From NCBI RefSeq assembly GCF_033659955.1, contig NZ_JARUJP010000004.1, forward strand, positions 157,262 to 221,261: a stretch of 64,000 nucleotides of DNA, given 5' to 3'. Both the position numbers and the translations under genes were made by a program. The stretch comes from Clostridium_AM tanneri. Lineage in GTDB: Bacteria; Bacillota; Clostridia; Clostridiales; Clostridiaceae. Below are positions 33,874 to 43,475 of the stretch, in pieces. The notes below the pieces were generated by a model, which was not told the origin of the DNA, ran no database searches, and saw nothing but the letters and a program-made list of their open reading frames with translations. Within the stretch, counting starts at the first letter, position 1. Every line of letters begins with the position of its first letter.

Positions 33874-35004
33874 TTACATTGCCATCTCAGTAATAACTTT
33901 TAAAACATAGTCTATTTCTTCCTCTGTAGTTCCAGATCCTATAGTAAGTCTTAAGGAGTTTTTTGCTCTCTCCTCAGGTAAACCTAAAGCAATCAAGACA
34001 TGAGAAGGCTCTAAGGCACCAGCAGAACAAGCACTTCCGCTAGAAGCACATATTCCCATGCTGTCTAGTCTCATAAGCAATATATCTCCTGCAGCTCCTT
34101 CAAAGCTTATATTTACATTGCCTGGTAGTCTTTTTTCTCCTGAAGGACCATTTAATCTAGTGCCTGGGATTTTTAATAGTCCTTGTATTAACTTATCTCT
34201 TAAAATTGTTAATCTTTTAGACTCATTTTCCATATTTTCCGTAGCTAGCTCCACGGCTTTTCCCATACCTACAATACCAGCTATGTTTTCTGTACCGGCT
34301 CTTCTGGCTCTTTCCTGCGCTCCTCCATGAATTAAATTGTGTATTTTAATCCCCTTTTTTATATAAAGGGCACCCATTCCTTTAGGACCATAAAATTTAT
34401 GGGAAGCCATAGAAAGTAAGTCTATATTCATAGCAGTAACATCAATAGGAACATTTCCTACTGCCTGAACTGCATCAGTGTGAAAAATTACTCTCTTTTC
34501 TCTGCAAAGTTCTCCAATTTCCATTATAGATTGAATAGTACCTATTTCATTATTAGCAAACATTATAGATACTAATATTGTTTTATCTGTTATAGCCTTT
34601 TTTAAGTCTTCAATTTTTACAAATCCAAACTCATCAACTGGTAAATAGGTTATTTCAAAACCTAACTCCTCTAAATATTCACAGGTATGAAGCACTGCAT
34701 GGTGCTCAATTTTTGTGGTTATTATATGATTTCCTCTGTCCTTATTCGCAAAGACCACTCCTTTAATTGCCCAGTTATCTGCTTCTGACCCTCCAGAGGT
34801 AAAGAATATTTCATCTCTTCTAGCCTTTATTGCAGTTGCGATTCTCTGTCTAGCAGCATCTATTGCTCCCTTGGTTTTTCTTGAAATATGGTAAATCGAT
34901 GACGGATTTCCAAAATACTCTGTAAGATATGGATTCATCTCTTTTATAACTTCTGGCTTTATATAAGTTGTAGCAGCATAATCCATATAAACTTCTCTTT
35001 CCAT
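33874..35004 (-). CDS. Cysteine desulfurase (NifS/IscS type)
   Basis: A 376-aa PLP enzyme that removes sulphur from cysteine. MDYAATTY at the N-terminus, the PLP Lys in MASHKFYGPKGMGALY near residue 195, and the mobile catalytic Cys loop CASSGSACSAGALEPSHV near residue 315. It heads an operon with mnmA, so it likely feeds tRNA thiolation and perhaps iron-sulphur assembly; no iscU is present here. Shine-Dalgarno AGGAGAGA. Confidence 0.95.
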   Translation of the reverse strand: MEREVYMDYAATTYIKPEVIKEMNPYLTEYFGNPSSIYHISRKTKGAIDAARQRIATAIKARRDEIFFTSGGSEADNWAIKGVVFANKDRGNHIITTKIEHHAVLHTCEYLEELGFEITYLPVDEFGFVKIEDLKKAITDKTILVSIMFANNEIGTIQSIMEIGELCREKRVIFHTDAVQAVGNVPIDVTAMNIDLLSMASHKFYGPKGMGALYIKKGIKIHNLIHGGAQERARRAGTENIAGIVGMGKAVELATENMENESKRLTILRDKLIQGLLKIPGTRLNGPSGEKRLPGNVNISFEGAAGDILLMRLDSMGICASSGSACSAGALEPSHVLIALGLPEERAKNSLRLTIGSGTTEEEIDYVLKVITEMAM

Positions 35005-35104
35005 TCTTATCTCTCCTCAAATTCTATATAAACTTTCAATTAATTCAGAGTAATTTACTACGACATTACTATTCTATTTTTTCAAGGATTTTTTGTCAAC
35101 AGAT

Positions 35105-36316
35105 TTAAGCTTTATTTTTTGTACTATGTATGTGTAATAGTATCATAAAAAAGGCAGCAATAGACGCCAGCATAAAAGTTAGTGGCCAAACGGCAGATAT
35201 TCCTGCCATATCTATATATTTCCCTATAAGAGAGGTGCCAAGAGCAGCTCCAGAGGCCCAGCTCAAACTCCCTACAGCATTAAATCTTGCTCTATAATTT
35301 ACCGGACTGTTATTTGCTAAGTATACTCCAAAATTTGTGGCAGTTAATATTTCTCCAATGGTCCAAAAAATTGTTGATACTATAAAAAGAGGTAGAGAAT
35401 TCACTATTCCAATCATACCAAATCCAATAGCATAAAGTATTCCTGCCATTATTATGTTACATAAAGGCTGAAGTTTTCTCGTGAAACTTGTAATGATTAC
35501 CGTTAGAGATATAACTGTAAAGGCATTTATACTCATAAGTAATCCAAATTTTTCTGCTCCAGTCCCTGTAAATACCTCATCCAACATTAAAGGCAGAGAA
35601 AATCTATGCTGTGTATAGACCATACTATATAGAATATAAATTATAAGGAATATTAAAATCTGTTTACGTCTAAAAAGAACTTGAAAAACACTACCTTCCT
35701 CAGCCTTTTCCTTGGAAGCTGTTGCTTCTACCATATTAGATGGCTTACTCTCACTTATAAAAATAGCAACTAGGGCTACTGCAAGAAAAGAAGTTAACGC
35801 ATCACCTATAAATAGCATAGGAAGATAGTTATTGAATAGGAATCCAGCCACCATAGGACCAATAGATGCTCCTAAATTTATACCTAAATACTGAAGAGAA
35901 TAGCCAGCCTGTCTCCTATCTGCTGGCAGCAGATCTGCAATTATTGCACTTAAAGAGGGTCTAACTGCTTCATTAAAGAAAGTTGAAACTAAAAGAAAAG
36001 TAACGATAACATAAGAATTTTTCACAAAGGCACAGGGTATTAGTGCTAAAGCTACTGTTGTCTGAGTAATGATATAAGTCTTTTTTCTACCTATTTGGTC
36101 AGCTAATTTTCCACCTACTATAGCTCCAGGTATTCCAAGCATGGATCCAATCATAATAACCATACCAGCAGTTTGAAAAGATATACCTAGCTTTTTTATC
36201 AGCAACAGCGTCATAAATGGCAGTACAAAATCACCAAATCTATTCACTACCTGTACCAAAAACAATATGTATACACTCCGTGGCAATCCTTTATAAACAC
36301 TAAATATTTTCAACAT
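35105..36316 (-). CDS. MFS transporter
   Basis: A 403-aa protein with twelve spans; the MFS motif GGKLADQIGRKKTYI is near residue 65. It is not closely similar to the MFS gene at 31.4 kb. The start at 36316 (MLKIFSVYKG) has AAGGAG; an upstream in-frame extension has no hydrophobic or conserved content. Drug or metabolite export is likely, with no substrate clue. Confidence 0.85.
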   Translation of the reverse strand: MLKIFSVYKGLPRSVYILFLVQVVNRFGDFVLPFMTLLLIKKLGISFQTAGMVIMIGSMLGIPGAIVGGKLADQIGRKKTYIITQTTVALALIPCAFVKNSYVIVTFLLVSTFFNEAVRPSLSAIIADLLPADRRQAGYSLQYLGINLGASIGPMVAGFLFNNYLPMLFIGDALTSFLAVALVAIFISESKPSNMVEATASKEKAEEGSVFQVLFRRKQILIFLIIYILYSMVYTQHRFSLPLMLDEVFTGTGAEKFGLLMSINAFTVISLTVIITSFTRKLQPLCNIIMAGILYAIGFGMIGIVNSLPLFIVSTIFWTIGEILTATNFGVYLANNSPVNYRARFNAVGSLSWASGAALGTSLIGKYIDMAGISAVWPLTFMLASIAAFFMILLHIHSTKNKA

Positions 36317-36437
36317 AACTTCTTTACTCCTTACTAATCGATTACTGGGATAATAACAATTATAAAGTAGTTTACAAAATCTTACCACATAATTTCATCT
36401 TTTGGTGTCAACCTTTTCCTATTCTACAAAATATAAA

Positions 36438-36474
36438 AATACCTGGCCTCATCAGTAATGAGAAACCAGATATT
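36438..36474 (-). terminator. Terminator of the DUF3798 ABC operon
   Basis: Minus-strand stem with CTGG-CTCAT/ATGAG-CCAG blocks and outer ATA/TAT pairs, followed by TTTTATATTTT. It closes the ABC operon. Confidence 0.8.
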
Positions 36475-36523
36475 AGAATCAGGCTTTTAATATTTATTCC
36501 CTACAAAATCTACATGATTAAGA

Positions 36524-37633
36524 CTACTTTGCTGCATTTCCGCTATTTCCTGCTCTCAGGTAAGCTCTATCCATTTCTTTATCCTTTTGTCTCTTCCATG
36601 CATGAAGTACCAATGCTAAGGTAACAACTCCATAAGATACAAACATTCTGAAGTATTCCCCTATCATAGCTTGACCTGTCAAATTTTTACCAGCCATAGG
36701 CATAACTACAAACATTAAATGAAACAACCCTGTACCAATAATGGCATTTGGTATAGACGCTTTACTTACTGTAGCTCCCCCTACTAGAAGTGCTGCAGCG
36801 GCAAATAATGCTGCTTGATCTGCTCCATTATAAGTATTTAACGTCCCAATATTTTGTAGATATATTACCTGTCCATAACAAGCAAGAACAGTAGAGATTA
36901 TAATGGATTGTATACGAGTTTTTTCTACCTTTATTCCTGCAGTTTCCGATACTGTCATTTCCTGACCTACAGCCCTCATTTCCTGTCCAAGCTTAGTCTT
37001 TCTGAACCATACTGTAAATACACATATGAAAGCAATTATTAAGAAGGTTCCTATAGGTAAAGGTACTCCTCCTATATTAACCATCAGTAATTTATCGAAT
37101 CCACCTGCTACATCTAAGTTTATGGCATTTCTAATACCATAGCCTCTTGAGAGAAGCAGAGTAGGACTTTTCACAGGTATTATAGATCCACACAAATATA
37201 AAAGGAAAAATTGATATATTCCTGCTATAAAAAAGCCTAACATCATTGAAGTAATCATTTCACGGCCCTTTGCTCTATTTAAAACAGCACCTCCAAAGTA
37301 TCCCAAGAGTATTGCAATAGGAGTGCCTACTACCATTGCCAAGAAAAGCCCCGCTACCCCTTTAATTCCCCAGTCAGTTATGAATATTAAGCCTATCTGT
37401 CCAGCCATTGCACCTAAAACCATTCCAAAGTTAATACCCATACCTGCCATTACCGGTAATAAAAGAGATAATACAAGTAAGGAGTTTCTTGCAAGTCTAG
37501 TTGTAATCTCTCTAACTAGGTATAGTCCAGAAAACTGAGAAATAGGTATTGCTACTGCACTGATTAGTAAAAATAGAATTGGTACGGCACTGCCCGTTAA
37601 AAACTTTTTCATCCATCGATTATCAACCTTCAT
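36524..37633 (-). CDS. ABC importer permease (nucleoside/BMP type), second
   Basis: A 369-aa membrane protein with eight to ten spans, of the branched-chain permease superfamily used by ribose, nucleoside and BMP-type importers. The coupling segment AVGQEMTVSETAGIKVEKTRIQ fits this group. Start at 37633 (MKVDNRWMKK) is set by GGGAGG at 7 nt. It follows the first permease by 4 nt. Last gene of the operon with the DUF3798 binding protein. Confidence 0.85.
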   Translation of the reverse strand: MKVDNRWMKKFLTGSAVPILFLLISAVAIPISQFSGLYLVREITTRLARNSLLVLSLLLPVMAGMGINFGMVLGAMAGQIGLIFITDWGIKGVAGLFLAMVVGTPIAILLGYFGGAVLNRAKGREMITSMMLGFFIAGIYQFFLLYLCGSIIPVKSPTLLLSRGYGIRNAINLDVAGGFDKLLMVNIGGVPLPIGTFLIIAFICVFTVWFRKTKLGQEMRAVGQEMTVSETAGIKVEKTRIQSIIISTVLACYGQVIYLQNIGTLNTYNGADQAALFAAAALLVGGATVSKASIPNAIIGTGLFHLMFVVMPMAGKNLTGQAMIGEYFRMFVSYGVVTLALVLHAWKRQKDKEMDRAYLRAGNSGNAAK

Positions 37634-37637
37634 ATTC

Positions 37638-38672
37638 CTACCTCCCTTTCCTAGTAAGGGCATATACTATCATCCCGTTTGATACAATAATTCTTATGAT
37701 TTCAGAAACGTCTATGCTGATTGCGCTATTTATAACTGAAGGTGTCATTGTAACTATACCTTGGAACAGGATAGTTCCAATAACCACATTTGTAATAGTA
37801 GCTTTATTTACAGAAGCTCCGCCAAGAAGTATAGCTGCTACTGATGGAAATGCAAAAGCTAGTGGAGCATTGTACATTTGGATAAAACCGAAGCTCTGCT
37901 GATAAACTATCATTCCTATAGCTGAAAGTACCGTTGAAAGGACAACAGACACCGTTCTCATCTTATCTACATCTATTCCTGAAGCCCTTGCAAATTCAGG
38001 ATTAGAACCAACTGCTGTTATTGCAGTTCCTATTTTAGTTTTAAAGAATCCCCATACCAATATACTCATGAAAATAAAGAATAATATCATTCCTGTTGGA
38101 ACAATAAAATCGTTTGTTATTTTTATTTTTAAAAAGTCGCTAATCTGATGAAACCAATAATTCTCGACGCTTATTGTTACACGAAGTCCCTCTCCCTTAA
38201 ACCCTTGAACACTTGCAGGATTCTTAAAAGGAAGTGCTATCCATAACATATTCATAAAAAATACAAAGGAATACCCTACATATGTAGCAATAATCATTTC
38301 GTCACCTTTTACTTTATTTAAAAGCTTACCATATCCGTACCCTAATATTACAGCTACGATTATTGCAATTCCAAAGGCTACTAATATTCCGGTAATGCCT
38401 GTAAGGTTAAATTCTAGACTCATTACAGCTCCTAAAAGTCCAGCAACCAATCCAACTGGACTTCCAAAATTTAAACCACAGCCAGATTGTATCATCGGTA
38501 CCATAGCTAGAACAAGAACTGCATTCATCCCAAAACGGACTATAACATCATTTAATGACATATCTTCTCGGACACCAAAAAACGGTGCTGCAATAAATAG
38601 GGATACTAAAAATAATCCTATAATAATACGAGGCCATCCAAAATTCTTTATAAAATCTCTAGCCTTATTCAC
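37638..38672 (-). CDS. ABC importer permease (nucleoside/BMP type), first
   Basis: A 344-aa permease homologous to the next gene, with the coupling segment AVGSNPEFARASGIDVDKMRT. The two would form a heterodimeric channel. Its start overlaps the stop of the ATPase gene by 4 nt, which indicates translational coupling. Confidence 0.87.
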   Translation of the reverse strand: MNKARDFIKNFGWPRIIIGLFLVSLFIAAPFFGVREDMSLNDVIVRFGMNAVLVLAMVPMIQSGCGLNFGSPVGLVAGLLGAVMSLEFNLTGITGILVAFGIAIIVAVILGYGYGKLLNKVKGDEMIIATYVGYSFVFFMNMLWIALPFKNPASVQGFKGEGLRVTISVENYWFHQISDFLKIKITNDFIVPTGMILFFIFMSILVWGFFKTKIGTAITAVGSNPEFARASGIDVDKMRTVSVVLSTVLSAIGMIVYQQSFGFIQMYNAPLAFAFPSVAAILLGGASVNKATITNVVIGTILFQGIVTMTPSVINSAISIDVSEIIRIIVSNGMIVYALTRKGR

Positions 38673-40291
38673 TGCCTTTCACCTTCCTCCATTAAATGAT
38701 ATCCACCAGACATAAGCAGTCCAAACTCTGCTGCTTCAGCATTAGGAGGCAGAATGCCTGCTACCTTCCCCTCACTTATAATAGCAATTCTATTGCATAT
38801 AGACTTTAGCTCTTCTAATTCAGATGAAACCATTATAATTGTAGTATTATTTTCAGCATTATATCTTCTTAATGCGTCAAGAACTAGCTTTTTAGCACCA
38901 ACATCTATACCTCTGGTAGGCTCAGATACAAATAGAAGACTTGGTTCAAGTGCAAAGGCCTTTGCAAGACATACCTTCTGCTGATTCCCTCCTGAAAGCT
39001 GCCTAGTATATTGTTTCTCGCTTGTACATTTTATTTCTAGAGACTGGATATACTTTTGGGCACATTCCTTCATCGCTTTTTCATCTCGCCATTTAATTAA
39101 CCCTCCTAGTAATCTCTTAAGAAACTTCTCCTGAACCTGCATCGCATTAAAAGCAATGTTCCAGTCAATAGGTTCATCAAGCAAAAGTCCTACTCCTCTA
39201 CGATCCTCCGATACAAAGGCTAGGCCACTTTTTAATGCATTGAAGGTTAAATTTAGCGGTAATGCTTTACTATTGAAAGTAACCTGTCCACCAGCAGGAA
39301 ACAAACCCATTATTCCGTTAGGTATCCCCAGTTTTCCTTGTCCTGCTAAGCCACCTATTCCAAAAATCTCTCCCCTTTTAACGGCGAAAGATACATTTTT
39401 TACTATTTCTCCTGGCATATCAACCCAAAGATTTTTTACTTCTAGAATGACATCCTTGTTATTATCCGTTGAATCTATAATTTTTACCTCTTCATCTTTT
39501 CTATTGTCAACATCTCTTCCTACCATCCATTCTGCAATCTGCCTTACATTTACTCCTTCAACAGGTCTTTCAACTACAACTATGCCATCCCTTAGTACTA
39601 CAAGGGTGTCACATACTGCTGTTATTTCATGCAATCTATGTGAAATAAATATAATTGAAACACCAAGATCAGCAAGCCTTCTCATAGACTTTAGAAGTAT
39701 TTCTGCCTCTGATTCCGTTAAAACAGCTGTAGGCTCGTCCAATATTAGCAATTTAACCTTTTCTCTATCAATTTCTCTAGCAATTTCAATAAACTGCTTA
39801 TGTCCTACTGGCATTTCTGAAACTAGAGTATCTGGATCAAGTTGGACACCTAATGTTTCAATGGCTTTTTTAGCACTCTTTCTCATTTCTTTTATATCAA
39901 TAGTTTCTAATCTTTTTCCAAATATTTTTGATATTACATTAGATTTAGTTTTTTCCATATTTAGTAATATGTTCTCTGTTGTTGTAAAGCCCGGTATAAG
40001 TGAAAACTCCTGGTGCACCATTCCAATCCCAGCCTTTAAGGCCTCAATAGGGTTTTTAAAATTAATTTTTTCACCATCTAAGTATATTTCTCCTTCATAC
40101 CCTCCTGTTTCTGCAATGACAGTCATACCAAAAAGTATTTTCATAAGTGTTGATTTCCCAGCTCCATTTTCACCGACTAAAGCTAGTATTTTACCTTTCT
40201 CCAGCGAGAAATTTATATCTTTTAGTACTCTGTTACCTTCAAACTGTTTACCTACACCTTCAACCTTTAACAATATATTTTCATTTGACAA
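38669..40291 (-). CDS. ABC importer ATPase, tandem (sugar/nucleoside type)
   Basis: A 540-aa protein with two ATPase halves, as in RbsA or the nucleoside importers. First half: Walker A GENGAGKSTLMK near residue 37, Walker B KLLILDEPTAVLTESE. Second half has the degenerate Walker A GIGGLAGQGKLGI and an intact signature LSGGNQQKVCLAKAF, so only one site is probably active. It energises the two permeases that follow. Confidence 0.93.
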   Translation of the reverse strand: MSNENILLKVEGVGKQFEGNRVLKDINFSLEKGKILALVGENGAGKSTLMKILFGMTVIAETGGYEGEIYLDGEKINFKNPIEALKAGIGMVHQEFSLIPGFTTTENILLNMEKTKSNVISKIFGKRLETIDIKEMRKSAKKAIETLGVQLDPDTLVSEMPVGHKQFIEIAREIDREKVKLLILDEPTAVLTESEAEILLKSMRRLADLGVSIIFISHRLHEITAVCDTLVVLRDGIVVVERPVEGVNVRQIAEWMVGRDVDNRKDEEVKIIDSTDNNKDVILEVKNLWVDMPGEIVKNVSFAVKRGEIFGIGGLAGQGKLGIPNGIMGLFPAGGQVTFNSKALPLNLTFNALKSGLAFVSEDRRGVGLLLDEPIDWNIAFNAMQVQEKFLKRLLGGLIKWRDEKAMKECAQKYIQSLEIKCTSEKQYTRQLSGGNQQKVCLAKAFALEPSLLFVSEPTRGIDVGAKKLVLDALRRYNAENNTTIIMVSSELEELKSICNRIAIISEGKVAGILPPNAEAAEFGLLMSGGYHLMEEGERQ

Positions 40292-40327
40292 TTATTTCAC
40301 CTCTTATCATACAAAGTGATCTGTTTA

Positions 40328-40363
40328 TATTAGGAAACGGCCTTTCATTGGCCGCTCCTAATA
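40328..40363 (-). terminator. Attenuating hairpin after the DUF3798 gene
   Basis: Stem ATTAGGA ... GGCC / GGCC ... TCCTAAT in the 81-nt gap between the binding-protein gene and the ATPase gene. Probably lowers downstream expression relative to the binding protein, as at pstS. Confidence 0.6.
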
Positions 40364-40372
40364 TACCTTCAA

Positions 40373-41596
40373 CTATTTTATCTTCTTATATTTATCAGGA
40401 ACTACTTCCTTTGTCTGGCCTAAATAGCCTTTTCCAAATACATATGTGTCTTCGTACAACATAACGTGATTCTTCTTTTCTGTTCCGGTGGCTCTATCTA
40501 TATAATATGAACCATTCCACGCTGTTCCAGGAGTAAACTTTTCATAGCAAGCCATTAAATCTTTAAAGGAATCTTTTTGTGCCTTTCCTTCAATTACCCT
40601 TTTTGCAAACTCAGCAAGTGCTTCGGTGCTAGTATAGTTATAGGAATAAGCCCAAGTTCCCATTCTTCCACTGCCGCCTTTATCAATTACAGTTTTTTCA
40701 ACCTTTTTAAGTATTGCAGGCCAATTTCCTGCCTCAGCTTTAAGATCAATTCCGAAAGCTCCTGGGTATCCCATTATTGGAGATGGAAGATCCGGCTCTA
40801 CAAATATTGCTCCTAATTCAGCAACTTTCTTTAAAAGAGGTTCTGTTTGTGCATCATTTGTGCAGAAGAAAGCTGTGTCTTTTCCATATTTTTGTACCCA
40901 TGATGGCATTTTCTCAAGTATAAACTGCTGTGCACCTGGAATTCCAACGTCACTCATTGGGTCTGGAGCTGTTTCAAAAGCGAACTTTAATCCTAAATCC
41001 TTACAAGCTTCTTCCATTATTGTTTTTCTTAAGGATAAAAGTTCGATACTCATATGTCTTGGGAATGAAATATGAACAAAAGTTTTAGCTCCCATTTTCT
41101 TTGCTGCGAGAATCATTAAGTAACCACGGTTTACGTTATCTGCGTTTACTACTAAATCCGAAGCCGCTTCTATCATGTTAGTGTCTTCCTGTGGTTCTCC
41201 TGCAAGTAAAAGTATGTCCGGTCGTCTTTCTCTGATTTTCTTAAAAGCTGCAACTGTACCTGGAACAGATTGATTAACCACAATAGCCTTCATATCCGGA
41301 TCATCCGCAAGTCCTGCAATCTGAGCTATAGTTGTTTCCTGTTCCTGCATAAAGTTGTCAGGATAAGTTACATGTTTTACTATTCCTCCTTTGTCCACAT
41401 CACCGTACTCCTTAATAAATGCCTCTGCACCTCTTAATTCATCCTCAGATTGTGCCACTGTACCCGTAACTATACCGATGTGAAATTTGGATTTGTTAGA
41501 ATCAGAGCTTGTACTATTTGTAGAATTTGAACCTCCGCACCCTGCCAAGCCTAAGGCCATTGTTGCCGTAAGAACTAGTGCTAGTACTTTTTTCAA
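40373..41596 (-). CDS. DUF3798 substrate-binding lipoprotein
   Basis: A 407-aa lipoprotein with lipobox LAGC (Cys near residue 20) and a type-1 periplasmic-binding fold of the DUF3798 family (HIGIVTGTVAQSEDELRGAE near residue 42). It would deliver ligand to the tandem ATPase and two permeases downstream. Family ligands are not established; the operon layout is that of nucleoside or BMP importers. Start is TTG at 41596 with GAGGAGG 8 nt upstream. The 41597-41797 gap holds a palindrome TTGAAAAG/CTTTTCAA about 40 nt before the gene but no promoter I trust. Confidence 0.85.
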   Translation of the reverse strand: MKKVLALVLTATMALGLAGCGGSNSTNSTSSDSNKSKFHIGIVTGTVAQSEDELRGAEAFIKEYGDVDKGGIVKHVTYPDNFMQEQETTIAQIAGLADDPDMKAIVVNQSVPGTVAAFKKIRERRPDILLLAGEPQEDTNMIEAASDLVVNADNVNRGYLMILAAKKMGAKTFVHISFPRHMSIELLSLRKTIMEEACKDLGLKFAFETAPDPMSDVGIPGAQQFILEKMPSWVQKYGKDTAFFCTNDAQTEPLLKKVAELGAIFVEPDLPSPIMGYPGAFGIDLKAEAGNWPAILKKVEKTVIDKGGSGRMGTWAYSYNYTSTEALAEFAKRVIEGKAQKDSFKDLMACYEKFTPGTAWNGSYYIDRATGTEKKNHVMLYEDTYVFGKGYLGQTKEVVPDKYKKIK

Positions 41597-41797
41597 AACA
41601 TTTCCCTCCTCAAAATTCCTTTTTATATTAGGTTGAAAAGCTAACTTTTCAATTACTAATCATAGGCAATTAACCCTAAATACAAATTCCTATTATATTT
41701 ATATTGATTAATTCATATTATATTCCACAATTATCTGATTACTTTTATATTTCACAGCCTATCTGGTTCTTACTGTAGACATTTTCTGATCTATAAT

Positions 41798-41848
41798 AAA
41801 AAAACACTACTAATACTATAGTTATATATAGTATTAGTAGTGCTTTTT
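41798..41848. terminator. Strong terminator of the HAD phosphatase gene
   Basis: A perfect 16-bp stem CACTACTAATACTATA / TATAGTATTAGTAGTG with a 6-nt loop, and T-runs on both strands. Confidence 0.92.
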
Positions 41849-41925
41849 TAAAAATGAGATAATGAGTACAAAACCGAACTCTATCTATCATTCTTATTTT
41901 CTAATGTCTATTTTACAAAGCAGCT

Positions 41926-42549
41926 CTAAATGTATCTTAGTATATCAAAAAAAGTGTCAAATTTGTAATGAGGTATTTTTTGTTCTTCACAATATTCTTT
42001 TAAAAGAGATTTGGCAAATACTGCATCAGCATGTATGCAAGCACACCTATCAGAGTAGCCATCTCCTATGTAGTAAACTTCATAATCATCATTTTTTAAT
42101 TCTTCCACTAATGATTTCTTGCAGTTTCCACATAAATTACATTCTCGATCTTTATTTAAGAAGGACAACTTCCAACCATTATTGTAAACTGCCTTATTAC
42201 AATAAATATCCAAGTCCTCAAATTCCTTTTTATCTAATATTTCATTTATATATACATCATATCCATCTGAAGCTACAACTACTTTATATCCCTCTTTATG
42301 CACTGCCTCTAAAAATTCCTCAAAGCCTGAGCTTATTTGAAAGTTCCTTGCAAAGTTTCTTATATATTCATCATCATGTTTTATTAAATTCCATTGTTTC
42401 TGACCACATTCTGCCGTACCAATTTTCTTATCTAACCAAAGCTGGCCTATTTCCTTCCATCCTTTCTCTGCCAGTGTCCTTACTATAGAAAAACCAACAT
42501 CTTCTTTAGTTATAGTTCCATCAAAATCAACAACAAAAGCCTTTTTCAA
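41926..42549 (-). CDS. HAD-IB family phosphatase (MtnX-like)
   Basis: A 207-aa phosphatase with complete HAD motifs: VVDFDGTITKED at the N-terminus, VVASDGYDVYINE, a Lys in the CNLCGNCKKSL segment, and YIGDGYSDRCACIHAD. The CxxCxxC cluster within it is typical of MtnX-type and serine-phosphatase-like proteins of clostridia. The substrate is probably a small phosphate ester; no methionine-salvage genes lie nearby. Start is TTG at 42549, 7 nt from GGAGGG. Confidence 0.85.
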   Translation of the reverse strand: MKKAFVVDFDGTITKEDVGFSIVRTLAEKGWKEIGQLWLDKKIGTAECGQKQWNLIKHDDEYIRNFARNFQISSGFEEFLEAVHKEGYKVVVASDGYDVYINEILDKKEFEDLDIYCNKAVYNNGWKLSFLNKDRECNLCGNCKKSLVEELKNDDYEVYYIGDGYSDRCACIHADAVFAKSLLKEYCEEQKIPHYKFDTFFDILRYI

Positions 42550-42668
42550 CCTTTCTCCCTCCAAAGTATTCACAATATCTTAATATATACATTTCCCAAT
42601 GTTTAATTATACAAGAGCAAAATATCCATGTCTACAGTTATTTACATATAAATACAAATTCTTCATAA

Positions 42669-42697
42669 TTTACTCTAATTATATATTATGCTATAGT
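42669..42697 (+). promoter_or_regulatory. Promoter of the hutP-like gene
   Basis: TTTACT (42669-42674), 17-bp spacer, extended -10 TGCTATAGT (core 42692-42697). Confidence 0.65.
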
Positions 42698-42744
42698 TAA
42701 ACTAAGCTAGAAATTAGTTTTCTGATAATTTAGGAGGTAATATA

Positions 42745-43164
42745 ATGGATCATAAAAGTACAGATATAGCTAAAGCTTCTGTTAAAATGGCTATATCATC
42801 AAGGAGTACAGAGGAAAAACTTATGGCTGCTTTTAAGGAAAAGGGTATCCTTACTACTGCTGTAGACATAGGTGGTGATTTTACATACTCCACTACAAAA
42901 ATCATAGAAAGGGCTCTTGTTGCTTCAAAAAGAAGTGGATTAACTAAGGATTGTCATGTTCATGATGGTGCTGTAGCTGGTGCTACCAAAGAAGCCCTCG
43001 CTCAAATCATGGCTAAAGCCAATGGCTTAAATGTAGGTGGCAAAATAGGGATAGCTAGGTCAGGAGAACATATAAGTGTTTGTATATTTCTCAGTATAGG
43101 ATTGCTTCACTTAAATGAAGTAGTAATAGGTCTTGCCCATCGCTCAATTCCGGATATCTACTAA
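42745..43164 (+). CDS. hutP: HutP-family RNA-binding antiterminator
   Basis: A 139-aa protein of the HutP family. In Bacillus subtilis, HutP is a hexamer that binds NAG-repeat RNA with L-histidine and Mg2+ and stops termination in the hut leader. The conserved core is VDIGGDFTYSTTKIIERAL ... HVHDGAVAGATKEA ... RSGEHISVCIF ... GLAHRSIPD. No histidine-degradation genes are near. The next operon, in the same direction, is an ABC importer with a leader hairpin. Shine-Dalgarno TAGGAGG. Confidence 0.9.
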   Translation: MDHKSTDIAKASVKMAISSRSTEEKLMAAFKEKGILTTAVDIGGDFTYSTTKIIERALVASKRSGLTKDCHVHDGAVAGATKEALAQIMAKANGLNVGGKIGIARSGEHISVCIFLSIGLLHLNEVVIGLAHRSIPDIY

Positions 43165-43308
43165 ATAATAATTTAAATAGATAACAATTTAAAAGTTTAA
43201 TTTTTTGTTGCAGATTGAAGTTCTAAGTTGAGTATTATAAAGTCTTTATTTTATAAATCAGAAATTTAACCTTCAAAATAAACAATTTTACCAAAAATCG
43301 TAAATACG

Positions 43309-43337
43309 TTGACTTTATCTGGAACATAATATATGAT
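43309..43337 (+). promoter_or_regulatory. Promoter of the TrpXYZ-like operon
   Basis: TTGACT (43309-43314), 17-bp spacer, TATGAT (43332-43337). It leaves a leader of about 130 nt before the first ATG. The rest of the 311-nt gap 43165-43475 holds only the leader hairpin. Confidence 0.75.
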
Positions 43338-43414
43338 TATTTTCAATAAGAATTTTAAGAAAATTTTAAAATTTATAATTATGTAGTATGGTAGGAATAT
43401 ATTTTAGTTTATGT

Positions 43415-43446
43415 GGCTGCCTTTATATTTAAAGGTGCCTTTATTT
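43415..43446 (+). terminator. Leader hairpin before the TrpXYZ-like operon
   Basis: Stem GGC-CCTTTA / TAAAGG-GCC with small bulges followed by TTTATTTT, ending 30 nt before the start codon. In this position it can act as an attenuator. Three TAG triplets (43384-43406) precede it. Confidence 0.5.
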
Positions 43447-43475
43447 TATAACTTAATATTTAGGAGGATGGTAGT

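Noticed and set aside
39156..40319. 387-codon plus-strand ORF opposite the tandem ABC ATPase
   Set aside because: Antisense open frame of a conserved gene; Ser/Thr/Pro-rich, no family motif, no ribosome site.
41862..42488. 208-codon plus-strand ORF opposite the HAD phosphatase
   Set aside because: The minus strand carries all HAD motifs and a ribosome site; the plus frame is Leu/Ile/His-rich antisense.
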